In this document: positions 13,561 through 20,314 of the stretch, one piece after another | How positions within the stretch are numbered: position 1 is the stretch's first letter | Layout: every line of letters begins with the position of its first letter | NCBI GenBank assembly: GCA_964470055.1 | Contig: CAYXZZ010000025.1 | Location: 1 to 20,385, forward strand | Origin: JAEDES01 sp964470055 | GTDB lineage: Bacteria; Bacillota_I; Bacilli_A; RF39; UBA660 | DNA: 20,385 bases | Direction of reading: 5' to 3' | Program-made: the position numbers and the translations under genes | The notes under the pieces: model-generated | Database searches by the model: none | The model's input: only the letters and a program-made list of their open reading frames with translations | What the model was told of the DNA's origin: nothing

Positions 13561-14226
13561 TTACTTGGCTAGTTTTTCTAAAGCGGCTTTGGCTGCTTCT
13601 TGTTCTGCTTCTTTTTTAGAGCCACCCATACCAGTCCCATAAATAATATTGTCAATGGTTACTTCAACAGTAAATGTCTTATCATGGGCTGGACCTTCTT
13701 CTTTAACTAAGTTGTATGTGAGACTTTTTTGTTCAGTTTGAACATATTCTTGAAGAGAACTTTTATAATCACTAAAGAATGTTATATTTGGATCTTCAAT
13801 ATATGGAACAATTATGTTTAAAGTCACTCTTCTTGCGGTTGCATATCCTAAATCAACATAAATGGCTCCAATAAAGGCTTCAAATATATCAGCAACTATT
13901 GCCTTTTTATATTTTCCACCCTCTTTTTCTTCACCGTGCCCTACTCTAATGTATTTGTTTAATCCTAAATGATTAGAATATTCATATAAAGCATTTTCAC
14001 AGACATAACTTGCTCTTAATTTAGTCATTTCACCCTCATTTTCACGTCTATTGTTATAAAGATAATCTGCTAAAACTAAGTCTACTACTGCATCTCCTAA
14101 AAATTCTAAGCGTTCATAGTCGTTTTTTGCCTTGTGTTCATTAGCGTATGAACTATGAGAAAATGCTGTGTTATATAAAGTAATGTCTTTTGGTTTAATA
14201 TTAAGTTTGTTAAATAATTCTTCCAT
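13561..14226 (-). CDS. rnc: Ribonuclease III, 221 aa
   Basis: Cleaves double-stranded RNA in rRNA processing and mRNA turnover. The RNase III signature ERLEFLGDA (38-46) supplies Glu41 and Asp45. The second metal-binding set is ADIFEAFIGA (112-121; Asp113, Glu116). A C-terminal double-stranded-RNA-binding domain (about 154-221) ends with GGSKKEAEQEAAKAAL, the typical last helix. Length is normal. The ATG at 14226 is preceded by GGTGAAGAA. Transcription starts from a divergent intergenic region shared with yidD. It is followed by the RNase J gene after its own promoter, so two RNA-processing enzymes are adjacent. The neighbours smc and ftsY seen in B. subtilis are absent here. Confidence 0.96.
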   Translation of the reverse strand: MEELFNKLNIKPKDITLYNTAFSHSSYANEHKAKNDYERLEFLGDAVVDLVLADYLYNNRRENEGEMTKLRASYVCENALYEYSNHLGLNKYIRVGHGEEKEGGKYKKAIVADIFEAFIGAIYVDLGYATARRVTLNIIVPYIEDPNITFFSDYKSSLQEYVQTEQKSLTYNLVKEEGPAHDKTFTVEVTIDNIIYGTGMGGSKKEAEQEAAKAALEKLAK

Positions 14227-14266
14227 GTTTCTTCACCATAAACATTATATCAAATTAGTTCAATTT

Positions 14267-14295
14267 AGTATACTTATAATTGCTATTTTTGACAA
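14267..14295 (-). promoter_or_regulatory. SigA-type promoter of rnc
   Basis: Minus strand TTGTCA (14295-14290), 17-bp spacer, TATACT (14272-14267). A second, extended -10 TGATATAAT lies closer to the gene (about 14245-14253). The plus strand carries TTGACA at 14289-14294, overlapping this -35, and a TATAAT at 14321-14326 that may serve yidD, but with poor spacing. Confidence 0.6.
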
Positions 14296-14380
14296 ATTAT
14301 AGTAAAATCGAATGTGTATATATAATAAGGTTTACAGGAGTTATATATTAGGATAAAATATAGAAACATGGTGATTAAAC

Positions 14381-14608
14381 ATGAAGAAAATTTTAATTTC
14401 TATGATTAAGTTTTATCAAAAAATTCCAGGTAATTGGCATAGCAGTTGTCGATATGTTCCGACTTGCTCTAATTATGCAATTGAGGCTATCAATACATAT
14501 GGAAGTTTTAAAGGAAGTATATTGGCTATTAAGCGAATTATGCGATGCAATCCTTTGGGCGGAAGTGGTTATGATCCTGTACCTTTGAAAAAGGAGAAGA
14601 AAAAATGA
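14381..14608 (+). CDS. yidD: Membrane protein insertion efficiency factor YidD, 75 aa
   Basis: Small membrane-associated protein that helps insertion of membrane proteins with YidC/Sec. The family core is complete: MIKFYQKIPG at the start (family I-x-x-YQ), CRYVPTCSNYAIEAI (23-37) with the conserved cysteines, GSFKGSILAIKRIMRCNP (41-58) and the terminal GGSGYDPVP. The last residues KKEKKK are basic. Usually it lies next to rnpA and yidC; here it is instead divergent from rnc and overlaps the next gene by four bases (ATGA), indicating coupling with a lipoprotein. The GGTGAT ribosome site is at modest strength. Identification is firm. Confidence 0.95.
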   Translation: MKKILISMIKFYQKIPGNWHSSCRYVPTCSNYAIEAINTYGSFKGSILAIKRIMRCNPLGGSGYDPVPLKKEKKK

Positions 14609-15474
14609 AGAAAATTAAATTTATTGGATTGATAGTATTTGTTACTCTGATGTGTTTTGGGTTAACTGGTTGTACTGGGGATAATATGGAAAACATTAAT
14701 ATTTTAGTTACTAATTATCCGAATGAATATATTGTACAAAAGTTATATGGAGAACATTCGACAGTGACTTCTATTTATCCTGATGGTGTTGATATTACAA
14801 ATTATAAGATGAACTCTAAGCAGAAGAAAGATTTTAGTCAATATGATTTATTTATATATAATGGGTTAATTGAAAAAGAAAGAAATTTGGCAGTTGATTT
14901 ATTAGATATAAATCCTGATTTAAAAATTATTGATACAGCATATGTTTTAGAAACTGATTATTCACCTGAGGAGTTGTGGTTAAATCCTTCATCTTTATTG
15001 ATGATGGCACAAAACGTTAGATTAGGCCTAGAAGAATATATTAATAGTAACGTATTAAAAGATGAGATTGATTTTGCTTATGATGAGTTGAAGGTAGAAT
15101 TATCTGAACTTGATGCTAATTATAGAATTGATGTAGAAAATACTAGTAATAAAGTGATTGTCGTTGCGAATTCAGCACTTAAGTATTTAGAAAAGTTCGG
15201 TCTAGAAGTTTATTGTATTGATAGCGATGCAACAGAAAAAACAATAAGTGATGTGCAAAATTTAATTGATGGGGACAAAATTGAGTATATTTACGTATTC
15301 AAGGAAGAAGAACTAAATGATAATGTTAAAAAATTAGTTGAAGATAATAAAAACATCTCTGTGTTAGAGATGCATAGACTTGATAATATTACAGATGATG
15401 AACGTAAAAATAAAGATGATTATCTTACAATTATGGAAAGTAATTTAGAAACTATTAAAAAAGAAATTTATTAA
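14605..15474 (+). CDS. ZnuA/adhesin-like solute-binding lipoprotein lacking the metal-ligand histidines, 289 aa
   Basis: A lipoprotein signal peptide ends in LTGC (Cys23). The rest follows the cluster A-I metal-binding protein fold (ZnuA/TroA): a first strand INILVTNYPNEYIVQKL, the IYPDGVDITNY segment (57-67) aligning with the family's PPGxDPHxYxP, LWLNPSS (124-130) aligning with HxWLDP, a long connecting helix (145-170) and the second lobe NSALKYLEKFGLEVYCI (189-205). The ligand histidines at these three places are replaced (Thr65, Glu123, and Asn or Ser near 189). Only His51 and His257 exist in the whole protein. Classical zinc or manganese binding is therefore doubtful. No transporter permease or ATPase is adjacent. 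It is co-transcribed with yidD. Confidence 0.75.
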   Translation: MKKIKFIGLIVFVTLMCFGLTGCTGDNMENINILVTNYPNEYIVQKLYGEHSTVTSIYPDGVDITNYKMNSKQKKDFSQYDLFIYNGLIEKERNLAVDLLDINPDLKIIDTAYVLETDYSPEELWLNPSSLLMMAQNVRLGLEEYINSNVLKDEIDFAYDELKVELSELDANYRIDVENTSNKVIVVANSALKYLEKFGLEVYCIDSDATEKTISDVQNLIDGDKIEYIYVFKEEELNDNVKKLVEDNKNISVLEMHRLDNITDDERKNKDDYLTIMESNLETIKKEIY

Positions 15475-15479
15475 AAATA

Positions 15480-15519
15480 AAACAAAGGTTATTTCATTTA
15501 TATTGACCTTTGTTTTTTT
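15480..15519. terminator. Bidirectional terminator between convergent genes
   Basis: The perfect 10-bp stem AAACAAAGGT (15480-15489) / ACCTTTGTTT (15506-15515) has a T-run on the plus exit and TTTTATTTTT on the minus exit. The minus-strand 90-aa gene ends inside the loop, so its last codons form one arm. Confidence 0.85.
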
Positions 15520-15766
15520 GATAAGCGATTGGTTGTTCTTTAGAAACGTTTTCTTTGGCTAAACGATTTATAATGATGGTACAAATCTCTCTTTTTGGTA
15601 CTCCTGAAACATAACTAAGTAGTTCTTCTTCTGTGAAGTCCCAAATAGAAAGTTGATCTAAATTTCTGTTTTTAGCTTTACAATTTGCATCGCTTGAGAA
15701 AATTGGATCTTCTCTATCTGTTGGCAAAATCTGTAATAAGATGTCTATTTCTGAAAAACGTCCCAT
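15494..15766 (-). CDS. Uncharacterised small protein, 90 aa
   Basis: No family recognised. It is soluble, with no signal peptide or membrane segment. Residues 42-70 (IWDFTEEELLSYVSGVPKREICTIIINRL) look like a pair of helices, and the C-terminal tail is Lys/Gln-rich. The gene is well supported: a perfect SigA consensus promoter, a strong AAAGGAGG ribosome site eight bases before ATG, and a terminator. Its last codons are part of the terminator hairpin. Short length with such strong signals suggests an abundant regulatory or accessory protein, but no function can be assigned. Confidence 0.72.
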   Translation of the reverse strand: MGRFSEIDILLQILPTDREDPIFSSDANCKAKNRNLDQLSIWDFTEEELLSYVSGVPKREICTIIINRLAKENVSKEQPIAYQKNKGQYK

Positions 15767-15795
15767 GTCGTTTCCTCCTTTAAAAATGCTTTCTT

Positions 15796-15824
15796 ATTAT
15801 ATGATATTTACTGAGGATTGTCAA
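15796..15824 (-). promoter_or_regulatory. Perfect consensus SigA promoter of the 90-aa gene
   Basis: Minus strand TTGACA (15824-15819), exactly 17 bp, TATAAT (15801-15796). The -35 box includes the TGA stop codon of the AlkD-like gene upstream. Confidence 0.88.
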
Positions 15825-16534
15825 CGTTTATATCTTAAGAGATAGTCTTTTTGTTCTTGACTTACACGAGTTGATTCACGAATTTTTTGAATGGCTTTGT
15901 TATGAGTTATATCTTTTAAGTTATTATTTTTTAAATATTGTTCTGTTTCGATAGGATATTTTATATACATTATACTAACCATCCAGGCTATGCCCATGTG
16001 AACGTAATAGGCTTCATGGGTTATGTTATTTAAATAGGAATATAAATCTTTTAGTTTATCTTTTTCAATATAGTAATCCATTAAGGCAATTATCCCTACT
16101 CTAACTTCAAATTCATTAGCGGATTTAAGAAGACTTTTAATTACTTCTTCAAACGACTCTTTGTTTTTCTTAATAATTTTGAAACTAGAAATGGCCATAT
16201 CACAAGTAGCCCAGTTATCAATATATTTTAAGTAATCATTAAAGTATTTAAGAAAAGTTTTATAATCTTTGATGTAAGAAATAACTAGTCCTCGAATGAA
16301 AATTTCTTCATAGGTGGTTGGTTTTGAAACGTCTAGAAAGGAAATTATATCTGTTTTTTTCAAACTTTTGGAAATGTCTTTTAAAAGCGGGGTTCTAATA
16401 CCTAGCATTTTATGATTAGTAAAAATAAGTTTTTTGTTAAATAATAAGTAGTTTTCATCTTGAAATTTAGATAATTGACTTATAAAAGTTTTATATGTCT
16501 GTTCTGTCCAAATATCTGGAAATTTTAAATTCAT
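15821..16534 (-). CDS. AlkD-like DNA alkylation repair glycosylase, 237 aa
   Basis: A HEAT-like-repeat DNA glycosylase of the AlkC/AlkD family, which removes bulky or positively charged alkylated bases. The sequence shows repeated helical pairs throughout. Functional residues line up with Bacillus cereus AlkD: Trp108 and Asp112 in NWATCDMA, and Arg145 in EVRVGIIALMDYYI (B. cereus Trp109, Asp113, Arg148, recalled from memory). GIRTPLLKDISK (45-56) is the family N-terminal motif. I chose ATG at 16534; the in-frame GTG at 16543 is inside the ribosome site AGGTGA. It follows the sporulation cluster, with an extended -10 promoter just upstream. Confidence 0.88.
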   Translation of the reverse strand: MNLKFPDIWTEQTYKTFISQLSKFQDENYLLFNKKLIFTNHKMLGIRTPLLKDISKSLKKTDIISFLDVSKPTTYEEIFIRGLVISYIKDYKTFLKYFNDYLKYIDNWATCDMAISSFKIIKKNKESFEEVIKSLLKSANEFEVRVGIIALMDYYIEKDKLKDLYSYLNNITHEAYYVHMGIAWMVSIMYIKYPIETEQYLKNNNLKDITHNKAIQKIRESTRVSQEQKDYLLRYKR

Positions 16535-16551
16535 ATTGATCACCTGAGGGT

Positions 16552-16560
16552 ATTATAACA
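16552..16560 (-). promoter_or_regulatory. Extended -10 promoter of the AlkD-like gene
   Basis: Minus strand TGTTATAAT (16560-16552) lies immediately after the stop of the upstream small membrane gene. No -35 box is visible. Confidence 0.5.
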
Positions 16561-16564
16561 CAGG

Positions 16565-16885
16565 TTATTCGTTAATGGCTTTTGATAATTGTTTAAAAAT
16601 GTATTTCATAGTTTTAGTAAAAGTTGAGGAAACGAAGTTAGATATTTTTAATGTTGTTCGGGAAAACTTATTACTATAGTCTCTTTCTTCTTCGATATAA
16701 TTTGAGGCAATTATTTCTTTTCCGGCTTTAACGTCTTCTTCAAAACGAGCGATTGCCTCCTCTGTTAAAACATTTTTTTGACTTAGATTATATTCGTAGT
16801 AACCTCCTAGTGTGGTGAAATAAAGAGATAAAAATACGACGATTAGAACAATTACTGACAGTTTAATTAACTCCTTGATTTTCAT
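16565..16885 (-). CDS. Small membrane protein downstream of spoIIP (YqxA position), 106 aa
   Basis: One N-terminal membrane segment (about 7-25, IKLSVIVLIVVFLSLYF) is followed by a charged helical domain of about 75 residues outside or at the membrane. That part holds an acidic segment LTEEAIARFEEDVKAGKEI and a basic amphipathic tail (about 75-104). In B. subtilis the gpr-spoIIP operon continues with yqxA, a membrane protein of about 110 aa. This gene occupies that place with the same size and topology, but I cannot show sequence homology. Its start overlaps the end of spoIIP by 23 bases with a GGAGGTGATC site, so it is probably translated with it. A sporulation-related role is inferred from position. 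Confidence 0.65.
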   Translation of the reverse strand: MKIKELIKLSVIVLIVVFLSLYFTTLGGYYEYNLSQKNVLTEEAIARFEEDVKAGKEIIASNYIEEERDYSNKFSRTTLKISNFVSSTFTKTMKYIFKQLSKAINE

Positions 16886-17804
16886 AAGTTGAGATCACCT
16901 CCAAAAAACATTCTGAAAATGCAAGTGTAGAGTTTAAAACTTCTGTTGTTGTGTTTTCATAACCTCCTATTTCGATTAAAATTGTATATGGTGAGAAATC
17001 TTGGTTATAAATACCGTTTACACCGGCACCACCTTTTTTATAAATTCCTTTAGATAAATTGGGATATTTATTGTTTAGACAATCGTTTAATTCGGTAGTA
17101 AAGGAAAGATTTTCTTGATAATTGGGGTTTTCAAGACCGATTAGAAAAATAGTTTTGGCATATAATTTGTTGTTTATCTCAATAGTTGTTTTTTCTTTAC
17201 TTAAACTATCGCGATGAACATCAATAAAGTATTTTAAAGTGGGATTTTCTATTTTTCTTTGTTCTAAGAGAAGACGACTGGCTTTATAACTATAACTGTA
17301 TTTCCAAGAATTGTTGTTTAATATTGCTTTGATACTTGATTCTTCTACTAGAGTTTGGTAATTTTTTTGATTAAAGGTTTCTTCTAAAATGTAGTCGGCA
17401 ATCATAACTGTAGGATTAACATTATATTCTAGAAAAGAACTAGGAGCATATTCTTCTGTTTGATGGGAATTATAAATATATATTAAAGGAAGAGTCTTTG
17501 GGTCTTCTTTTATGGTCTGGGTAACGGTTGTTTTATCTTTATAAGATTTTGAATCAATTAAAAGTAATTTAGTAGGATTTTCGTAAGTTGTTTTTAATAT
17601 TCTTTTTATTTTGGTAAATGTTGACTCTTTTTTTCTTAGATTACTTGCTTCTAAGAGGAAGATGGCGATTTCTTTATTAGTTATTTTTGAAGATATATTA
17701 TCTAATGTTTTAAAACTGATGAATATACCTATGATAAATACAAAAAAAGAAAATAGTAGTTTTATTTTCTTATGATTTTTCTTGGCTTTTGAACGTATCT
17801 TCAT
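16863..17804 (-). CDS. spoIIP: Stage II sporulation protein P, peptidoglycan amidase/endopeptidase
   Basis: Part of the SpoIIDMP machine that degrades septal peptidoglycan during forespore engulfment. An N-terminal basic stretch and membrane helix (about 14-32) place the enzyme outside the mother-cell membrane. Family motifs are in order: IYIYNSHQTEEY (108-119, His114), YFIDVHRDS (192-200, His197), IGLENPNYQENLSF (222-235), GIYNQDFSPYTILIEIGG (264-281, Glu278), then NT-x-x-E. These are the metal-binding and catalytic His/Glu positions expected of an N-acetylmuramoyl-L-alanine amidase fold. Length (313 aa) is slightly shorter than B. subtilis (about 400) because the region before the catalytic domain is short. 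It follows gpr by 27 bases. Confidence 0.94.
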   Translation of the reverse strand: MKIRSKAKKNHKKIKLLFSFFVFIIGIFISFKTLDNISSKITNKEIAIFLLEASNLRKKESTFTKIKRILKTTYENPTKLLLIDSKSYKDKTTVTQTIKEDPKTLPLIYIYNSHQTEEYAPSSFLEYNVNPTVMIADYILEETFNQKNYQTLVEESSIKAILNNNSWKYSYSYKASRLLLEQRKIENPTLKYFIDVHRDSLSKEKTTIEINNKLYAKTIFLIGLENPNYQENLSFTTELNDCLNNKYPNLSKGIYKKGGAGVNGIYNQDFSPYTILIEIGGYENTTTEVLNSTLAFSECFLEVISTYENQGVN

Positions 17805-17831
17805 ATTATCACCAAGGTTAGTATAAAATAA

Positions 17832-18842
17832 TTAGTTTAAGTTATTTGTCGGATTAAAGTTTTTATGAAGACTTTTATTGATAACATTTCCGATTAAAAG
17901 AGCAAGTTTTTTGATTTGAAAATCAATTTCTGTTGGAGTAACCATGAGATTATAGTTGATTGGAGATAAAACTTCATAAATTAGTTGTTTAAACTCCTCT
18001 TCTGTTAAGGTTCCAACTTCACCTAAGATTTCTCTTTTTTCATTTGTTGTTAAAATGTTTTCTTCATTACTATAGTCTTGGAGAGAAGATGGAACTAGTT
18101 TTAGTTTGTTGTTTGATTGATTGTTTAATTTGAAACTGAATTGTTGCTGCATATATTTAAAGGTATCTGTTACGATGGTAGCGGCATCAACTACAGTAGG
18201 AATGCCAATAGCAATGACAGGAATTCCTAAGTTTTTGGTATTTAATTCTTTTCTGTTGTTACCTACTCCACTACCGGGATGAATTCCAGTATTTGTGATT
18301 TGAATTGTTTTGTTGAGACGAGAAATGGTTCTAGCGGCTAAGGCATCAATTACAATTAATAGTTTTGGTTTAATGGTATTGATGATGCTTTTAATTGCCG
18401 CAGAGGTCTCAATTCCTGTAGTTGACGTTACTGATGGAGAGATGGCGGCTACTGATTGATAACCTTTTTCTACTTCGCCTAATTCAAAAAGATATCTGGT
18501 TACTAAAACTTGACTTATTACTTCTGGTCCAAGAGAATCTGGTGTTGAAGAGGAGTTTCCTAAACCAACTACTAAGACGGTGTCCTCTTCTTGTAATTTA
18601 AGTTCAGTTAAGTATGGTTTTAATTCAGATATAAAGACTTGTTCAACTATTTGAAACTTATCTTTGTCTGTAACATCATCAAAGGAAATGGTCGTGTATT
18701 TATCAGTTGATGTTTTAGAAACAGTTTTTTCAATTAGAAGATTTTTAATTTTAGTTTTAGTTGTTTCATAATTAGTTTGATTATTGTCTTCAATTATTAA
18801 GTCGGTCCTAATAGATAATTTGCTTAAATCAATTGTATGCAT
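17832..18842 (-). CDS. gpr: Germination protease GPR
   Basis: Aspartic-type endopeptidase that degrades small acid-soluble spore proteins during germination. It is made as a zymogen in the forespore. The short propeptide region is followed by SIRTDLIIE (10-18), matching the family's VRTDLAxE. The catalytic part has GLGNSSSTPDSLGP (93-106, Asp102) and LIVIDALAAR (162-171, Asp166), the two conserved aspartates. TGIHPGSGVGNNRKELN follows (185-201). The C-terminus carries the accessory helices. Length 336 aa is a little under B. subtilis (about 370). AGGTGATACA precedes ATG. It is divergent from rpsT as in Bacillus order. A SigG-type promoter would be expected but I could not recognise one. Confidence 0.95.
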   Translation of the reverse strand: MHTIDLSKLSIRTDLIIEDNNQTNYETTKTKIKNLLIEKTVSKTSTDKYTTISFDDVTDKDKFQIVEQVFISELKPYLTELKLQEEDTVLVVGLGNSSSTPDSLGPEVISQVLVTRYLFELGEVEKGYQSVAAISPSVTSTTGIETSAAIKSIINTIKPKLLIVIDALAARTISRLNKTIQITNTGIHPGSGVGNNRKELNTKNLGIPVIAIGIPTVVDAATIVTDTFKYMQQQFSFKLNNQSNNKLKLVPSSLQDYSNEENILTTNEKREILGEVGTLTEEEFKQLIYEVLSPINYNLMVTPTEIDFQIKKLALLIGNVINKSLHKNFNPTNNLN

Positions 18843-18862
18843 TGTATCACCTAGTAATAATA

Positions 18863-18879
18863 TTTACTAAAATAGTAAA
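18863..18879 (-). repeat. Inverted repeat between gpr and rpsT
   Basis: Perfect 7-bp arms TTTACTA and TAGTAAA separated by 3 bp. It lies about 20-37 bases upstream of the gpr start codon, next to the -35 box of rpsT. It could be a weak operator; in such AT-rich DNA it could also be chance. Confidence 0.35.
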
Positions 18880-18885
18880 ATTTAT

Positions 18886-18914
18886 TTGCTTTTTTGTTTA
18901 TTTTTTGATAAAAT
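18886..18914 (+). promoter_or_regulatory. SigA-type promoter of rpsT
   Basis: TTGCTT (18886-18891), 17-bp T-rich spacer, TAAAAT (18909-18914). The start codon at 18945 is about 30 bases downstream with a GAGGTG ribosome site. Confidence 0.7.
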
Positions 18915-18944
18915 TGATTTGTTTACAAAAGTGAGGTGAAAAAA

Positions 18945-19208
18945 ATGCCAAATATTAAAAGTGCTAAAAAACGTATGCGTTCAAATGCTAAAAAGGCTGA
19001 GGTTAATTCATTAGTAACTACAAGTATGAGAACTGCTATTAAGAAATTCGAAAAAGAAGTTAATGCAGGTAATAAAGAAGAAGCAAGCAATAACTTAAAT
19101 ATCGCAGTACAAAGAATTGATAAGGCTATGTCAGCAGGATTAGTTCATAAAAATAAAGCTGCTCGTTTAAAATCAAGATTAACAAAAATGAGAAATACAA
19201 TGGAATAA
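18945..19208 (+). CDS. rpsT: 30S ribosomal protein S20, 87 aa
   Basis: Primary 16S-rRNA-binding protein of the small subunit. The sequence MPNIKSAKKRMRSNAKK is the standard S20 start, followed by a long basic helical bundle with NKAARLKSRLTKM near the end, typical of the family. I chose ATG at 18945; the upstream in-frame GTG (18936) is inside the ribosome binding site GAGGTG. It is monocistronic between a SigA promoter and a hairpin terminator, divergent from gpr as in Bacillus. Confidence 0.97.
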   Translation: MPNIKSAKKRMRSNAKKAEVNSLVTTSMRTAIKKFEKEVNAGNKEEASNNLNIAVQRIDKAMSAGLVHKNKAARLKSRLTKMRNTME

Positions 19209-19209
19209 G

Positions 19210-19236
19210 CCAATTAACCTAATTAATTGGTTTTTT
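19210..19236 (+). terminator. Intrinsic terminator of rpsT
   Basis: Perfect 8-bp stem CCAATTAA (19210-19217) / TTAATTGG (19223-19230) with a 5-nt loop, followed by six T residues (19231-19236). It begins one base after the stop codon. Confidence 0.88.
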
Positions 19237-19237
19237 A

Positions 19238-19266
19238 TTTACTTCCTTTTAAATGTGGGTTAAAAT
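19238..19266 (+). promoter_or_regulatory. Possible promoter of the transglutaminase-like gene
   Basis: TTTACT (19238-19243), 17 bp, TAAAAT (19261-19266), just after the rpsT terminator. The fit is moderate. Confidence 0.42.
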
Positions 19267-19297
19267 TAGATTATGTAAATTATTTGGAGGATGGCTA

Positions 19298-20215
19298 ATG
19301 AGAAAACTTTTTACTTACTTGGGATTGATAATGATTATTACAGGTTTATTTCTTAATTATAAGAGTGAACTTATTACTTTATATAATGAAACTATATATT
19401 ATTTTTCTCATGAAGAAATAGTTTTTACTAAGAATGAATATTTTAGGGAATATGATTTTGAATTTGTACAAAATACAGTTAATTTTGAGCCATCTAATAT
19501 AAATGATATAGTCAATATTTTTTATACAGTTATTAATTCGGGAATGGATACTTTTACATTTTATTGTCCATATGAATATACAGAATGTACAGAAGATGTG
19601 AAAGAGTTGGCTAATGATCAAGTTAAGTTATCTCATATTAATAATTATGTTCATCCATATAATAGTTTTAAGAATATTGAAACACAATACAATTCAGCGG
19701 GAGTTGTGACAATTACTGTTAATAAAAGTTATACCGAGGAAGAAATTGAATTAATCGATGAAAAAGTTGATGAAGTGTATAGAACTATAATTAATGAAAC
19801 AGAGACAGATATGGAAAAAATAAGAGTTATTCATGATTATATTATTAATAATTCAAAATATGATTCTGATCGAAGTGAGAAAGGAATCGTTAATTATAAG
19901 TCTGATCTTGCATATGGTCCCCTTCTTCAAGGATTTGGTATTTGTGGTGGCTACAGCGATGCGATGCAGTTGTTTTTAGAGAAAATGGGTATTAAAAATT
20001 ATAAAGTTTCTAGTGAAAGTCATGTTTGGAATGCTATATTCTTAGATGGTTTTTGGTATCATTTAGATTTAACTTGGGATGATCCAGTTACATCAGATAA
20101 TTCTGATTTATTAAAACATGATTATTTTGTGATTACATCTACTCAGTTACTTACAAAAGAACTTACGGAGCATAATTTTGATCAAAGTATTTATTTAGAA
20201 TTAAAAAGAGGATAA
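19298..20215 (+). CDS. Membrane-anchored transglutaminase-like protein, 305 aa
   Basis: Residues 1-21 from the chosen start (MRKLFTYLGLIMIITGLFLN) are a signal or anchor helix, so the protein acts outside the membrane. Residues about 30-170 are an uncharacterised N-terminal part. Residues about 170-260 are a transglutaminase/protease-like domain with the Cys-His-Asp triad: GFGICGGYSDAM (Cys216), ESHVWNAI (His242) and HLDLTWDDP (Asp257). The motif set is that of bacterial extracellular transglutaminase-like proteins, possibly peptidases or cross-linkers of surface proteins. ATG at 19298 is chosen over 19253 because GGAGG lies 7 bases before it and it puts the signal helix first. Substrate unknown. 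Confidence 0.82.
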   Translation: MRKLFTYLGLIMIITGLFLNYKSELITLYNETIYYFSHEEIVFTKNEYFREYDFEFVQNTVNFEPSNINDIVNIFYTVINSGMDTFTFYCPYEYTECTEDVKELANDQVKLSHINNYVHPYNSFKNIETQYNSAGVVTITVNKSYTEEEIELIDEKVDEVYRTIINETETDMEKIRVIHDYIINNSKYDSDRSEKGIVNYKSDLAYGPLLQGFGICGGYSDAMQLFLEKMGIKNYKVSSESHVWNAIFLDGFWYHLDLTWDDPVTSDNSDLLKHDYFVITSTQLLTKELTEHNFDQSIYLELKRG

Positions 20216-20236
20216 GAAAACAATTTATTAATGATG

Positions 20237-20257
20237 TGAACCCTATTTTGGGGACAG
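20237..20257 (+). repeat. First copy of a TGAACCC-N8-GGACAG repeat
   Basis: TGAACCC (20237-20243), eight variable bases, GGACAG (20252-20257). The same flanks recur in the same orientation and spacing at 20315-20335. It begins 22 bases after the stop of the transglutaminase-like gene. The inner CCC/GGGG could form a small hairpin. Confidence 0.45.
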
Positions 20258-20314
20258 CAAGAAAAAACAGTTTTTACAATTAAAAATCAAGGGCGAACAA
20301 AGTGAGTTTTGAAC

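Noticed and set aside
14289..14326. Consensus TTGACA on the plus strand as -35 of yidD
   Set aside because: The nearest TATAAT is 26 bp away, too far for SigA, and no acceptable -10 lies at 16-18 bp.
19379..19621. Minus-strand open frame of 80 codons
   Set aside because: It lies opposite the transglutaminase-like gene, has no ribosome site and gives an AT-driven Ile/Lys/Phe-rich sequence.
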